Below are positions 62,434 to 64,000 of a stretch of DNA of 64,000 bases, piece by piece (position 1 is the first letter of the stretch; each line of letters starts with the position of its first letter). The DNA is from an uncultured Bacteroides sp. (GTDB lineage Bacteria > Bacteroidota > Bacteroidia > Bacteroidales > Bacteroidaceae). Below the pieces are notes generated by a model, which saw only the letters and a list, made by a program, of their open reading frames with translations, was not told where the DNA came from and made no database searches. The stretch lies in assembly GCA_900542985.1 (NCBI GenBank), contig UQPQ01000002.1:31755-95754 (forward strand). Reading direction: 5' to 3'. The position numbers and the translations under genes were made by a program.

Positions 62434-63426
62434 ATGAAGCTATTGTTGAAATATAAGGATCAAATTGTATCGCTCGGATTATTACCTCTCATTGCAACAC
62501 TGATTGCACTTCATTTTCTGCCTTCTGTTGCTGTATTAGGAGGAGGGTTATTGCTAAGCCTCATCGTCTTGTTCTATTACATCATCCGACTGAAAGAATT
62601 GAACTTCTTTCTTTTGCTCGGAACCATCGGCATAGGTACGTGCTATATAGTACGCCAATTTACCGATTATCAACTTCTTCCCAAAGGAGGAATTACTCCT
62701 ACGCTTGAATTTATTTTACTTATTTTCGCCTTTATCCACATTACGGCTCCTGAAATTTACAAAAGTTTCCAACGGTGGCTGAAATTGAAAGGTTGTTTTT
62801 CCTACCTGCTTGAAGCCAAAACAATTGTCATTCTATCCAGCCTCCATCTGCTGATTTTAGGCATTACTGTTTATTATAACAAATCTTTATCGGATGAAAC
62901 CTATTTCTTCCTTGTCAATATCATACCGGTATCCATTTATATCATTTGCCTGATTATTAATATCGTAGGGATATGTATTGCATTACAGGACAATTTCCGT
63001 TATACAATTATACGAATTGCTCCTCTCTGTCACAATAAAATTTACCTGACCAAGCGAAAATATACGGGTTGCTGTTCTTCTACTTCTACAGTTCTCTGGG
63101 ATTTACCGGTAGAAAATAATTTCGAAGGATCAACTAACCGAAACGACAAATATGCCCGTAAGATAGCAAAGAAATATTGGAACATAAAAGAAACTCCTCG
63201 GGCTATTTTACATTATAAATCCAGTTTAAACTGTTCGTGTGAACAATATATTCATCTTTATATTCTTCCGATTGACAACGAGACCAAGATACATTCTTCG
63301 GAAGGCAGATTCTTTTCCTTTGAAGAAATTGAGGCGAACAAAGACAAGTTCAGTCCAACCCTTCTGCATGAGTTTTCCCATTTACAATTGGCAGCACATA
63401 TGTGGAATGAATATTTTGACGATTAA
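62434..63426 (+). CDS. Membrane protein with a degenerate Nudix-like C-terminal domain
   Basis: 330 residues. The first 195 carry six hydrophobic helices (for example LLPLIATLIALHFL, LEFILLIFAFIHIT, LVNIIPVSIYIICLIINIV). The C-terminal 135 residues look soluble and resemble a Nudix fold: TVLWDLPVENNF at the place of the first strand, YARKIAKKYWNIK at the place of the Nudix helix, and GRFFSFEEIEANKDKFSPTLLHEF at the usual end of the domain (shown here by its parts). The catalytic REx2EE residues are absent, so hydrolysis is doubtful. The fold assignment is my inference from pattern; the membrane part is certain. It may be a sensor of a nucleotide-like ligand. Confidence 0.6.
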   Translation: MKLLLKYKDQIVSLGLLPLIATLIALHFLPSVAVLGGGLLLSLIVLFYYIIRLKELNFFLLLGTIGIGTCYIVRQFTDYQLLPKGGITPTLEFILLIFAFIHITAPEIYKSFQRWLKLKGCFSYLLEAKTIVILSSLHLLILGITVYYNKSLSDETYFFLVNIIPVSIYIICLIINIVGICIALQDNFRYTIIRIAPLCHNKIYLTKRKYTGCCSSTSTVLWDLPVENNFEGSTNRNDKYARKIAKKYWNIKETPRAILHYKSSLNCSCEQYIHLYILPIDNETKIHSSEGRFFSFEEIEANKDKFSPTLLHEFSHLQLAAHMWNEYFDD

Positions 63427-63445
63427 ATAAAAGAAACAACACAAT

Positions 63446-63928
63446 ATGATACGAAAAGTACAGACAGAAGATGCTGAAGCTATTGCAGCAATTTATAATC
63501 ATTACATCGCACAAACTACTATTACATTTGAAACGGAACCGGTTTCTACAGAAGAAATGAAAAGGCGTATTCTATCTATCAGTCGTAATTATCCGTATTG
63601 GATATACGAAGAGAAAGGAGAAATAGCCGGATATTGTTATGCTCACCAATGGAAAGAAAAAGAAGCTTACCAATGTACTGCAGAAACTACGATATATATT
63701 AAACCGGAATATACTGGTAAAGGAATAGGAAAAAAAATGATGCTACATCTGATAAACTCTTGCCGGGAACGAAACCTACATACGCTTATAGCTTGTATTA
63801 CTTATCCTAATGAAGCCAGTATGCACTTGCATGAGCAATTAGGTTTCCAACTGGTTTCACATTTTCACGAAGTAGGTAGAAAATTTGACCAATGGCTGGA
63901 TGTATGCGATTATGAACTGCATCTATAA
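63446..63928 (+). CDS. GNAT-family N-acetyltransferase (phosphinothricin/MnaT-like)
   Basis: 160 residues. The fold starts MIRKVQTEDAEAIAAIYNHY, with TTITFETEPVSTEEM typical of phosphinothricin or L-amino-acid N-acetyltransferases of the YncA/MnaT type. The acetyl-CoA binding loop is PEYTGKGIGKKMM (pattern Q/R-x2-G-x-G/A). The end AYQCTAETTIYI precedes this loop and ASMHLHEQLGFQLV follows it. It acetylates small amine substrates such as methionine derivatives or drug analogues; the actual one is unknown. Confidence 0.9.
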   Translation: MIRKVQTEDAEAIAAIYNHYIAQTTITFETEPVSTEEMKRRILSISRNYPYWIYEEKGEIAGYCYAHQWKEKEAYQCTAETTIYIKPEYTGKGIGKKMMLHLINSCRERNLHTLIACITYPNEASMHLHEQLGFQLVSHFHEVGRKFDQWLDVCDYELHL

Positions 63929-63946
63929 AACCTCTTTTATATTATC

Positions 63947-64000
63947 CTAAAATCCGCAACTATCATCCAATACACGATTAAGGGTAGATTTATGAGTCGT
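63947..64000 (-). CDS. Possible C-terminal end of a leftward gene, cut by the window edge
   Basis: One minus-strand frame is open from the edge to a TAG at 63949-63947 and ends with the peptide LNRVLDDSCGF. It would converge on the GNAT gene with an 18-nt gap. Seventeen codons are too few for a family assignment, and another leftward frame is also open here, so this is only a hint. Confidence 0.25.
   Translation of the reverse strand, partial: TTHKSTLNRVLDDSCGF

Overview
The window looks like chromosome from a gut Bacteroidales, most likely the Bacteroides/Phocaeicola group. The reasons are the promoter -7 boxes of the TAnnTTTG type (often TATCTTTGCA) upstream of many genes, the lack of strong Shine-Dalgarno sites, many lipoproteins with Bacteroidales-type domains (PCMD, DUF4493, fimbrillin-like), and metabolism typical of the group (two glutamate dehydrogenases, malic enzyme fused to a phosphotransacetylase-like domain). 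I see no tRNA, rRNA, CRISPR array, insertion sequence or prophage. Assignments come from reading the sequence; no database search was run.

Layout. 1-1.5 kb: the leftward biotin genes bioB and the first codons of bioA, behind a leader of about 450 nt that ends in a terminator-like hairpin. 1.7-8.6 kb: a degenerate aspartate kinase, malate dehydrogenase, a PAP2 phosphatase with a C-terminal barrel-like region, and DNA primase. 8.6-12.4 kb: a leftward MBOAT plus two SGNH-hydrolase operon, probably for O-acetylation of an exported glycan. 12.4-19.8 kb: a leftward RND efflux operon (adaptor, pump, outer-membrane factor) that also carries an LpxA-like acyltransferase and a TetR regulator. 20-24 kb: malic enzyme, an unlisted 59-residue membrane protein, and an NADP-type glutamate dehydrogenase. 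24.3-38.3 kb: a surface-protein region with four PCMD-domain lipoproteins, one DUF4493 lipoprotein, three outer-membrane barrel proteins, a separate lipoprotein and an AraC regulator. 38.9-43.5 kb: a receiver-receiver-ATP-grasp protein and an NAD-type glutamate dehydrogenase. 43.6-47.7 kb: a fimbrillin-like lipoprotein, a coiled-coil membrane protein and an S41 protease. 47.8-52.7 kb: a TolC/HlyD/ABC-2/ABC-2 exporter operon without its own ATPase. 52.8-54 kb: a secreted TonB-C-terminal protein. 54.2-59.1 kb: a Tat operon (polyferredoxin, Tat-signal aldo/keto reductase, DUF1893, ECF-S-like membrane protein, TatA, TatC). 59.2-64 kb: dipeptidyl peptidase IV, lipoyl synthase, a membrane-anchored Nudix-like protein and a GNAT acetyltransferase.

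The most interesting items are these. (1) The Tat operon joins minimal TatA/TatC machinery to its likely substrates; its polyferredoxin has a twin-arginine segment inside the chain, after the membrane part, which suggests Sec/Tat dual insertion. (2) The DUF4493/PCMD/barrel locus looks like a multi-component cell-surface system of unknown function. (3) A dispersed palindromic repeat family (core CGACGACGTCGGCT) occurs three times, always between genes. (4) Several catalytically eroded paralogs appear: an aspartate kinase without its nucleotide-binding motifs, an LpxA-like protein with altered active-site positions, and a Nudix-like domain lacking a recognisable Nudix box. (5) A hairpin just ahead of bioB could act as an attenuator.
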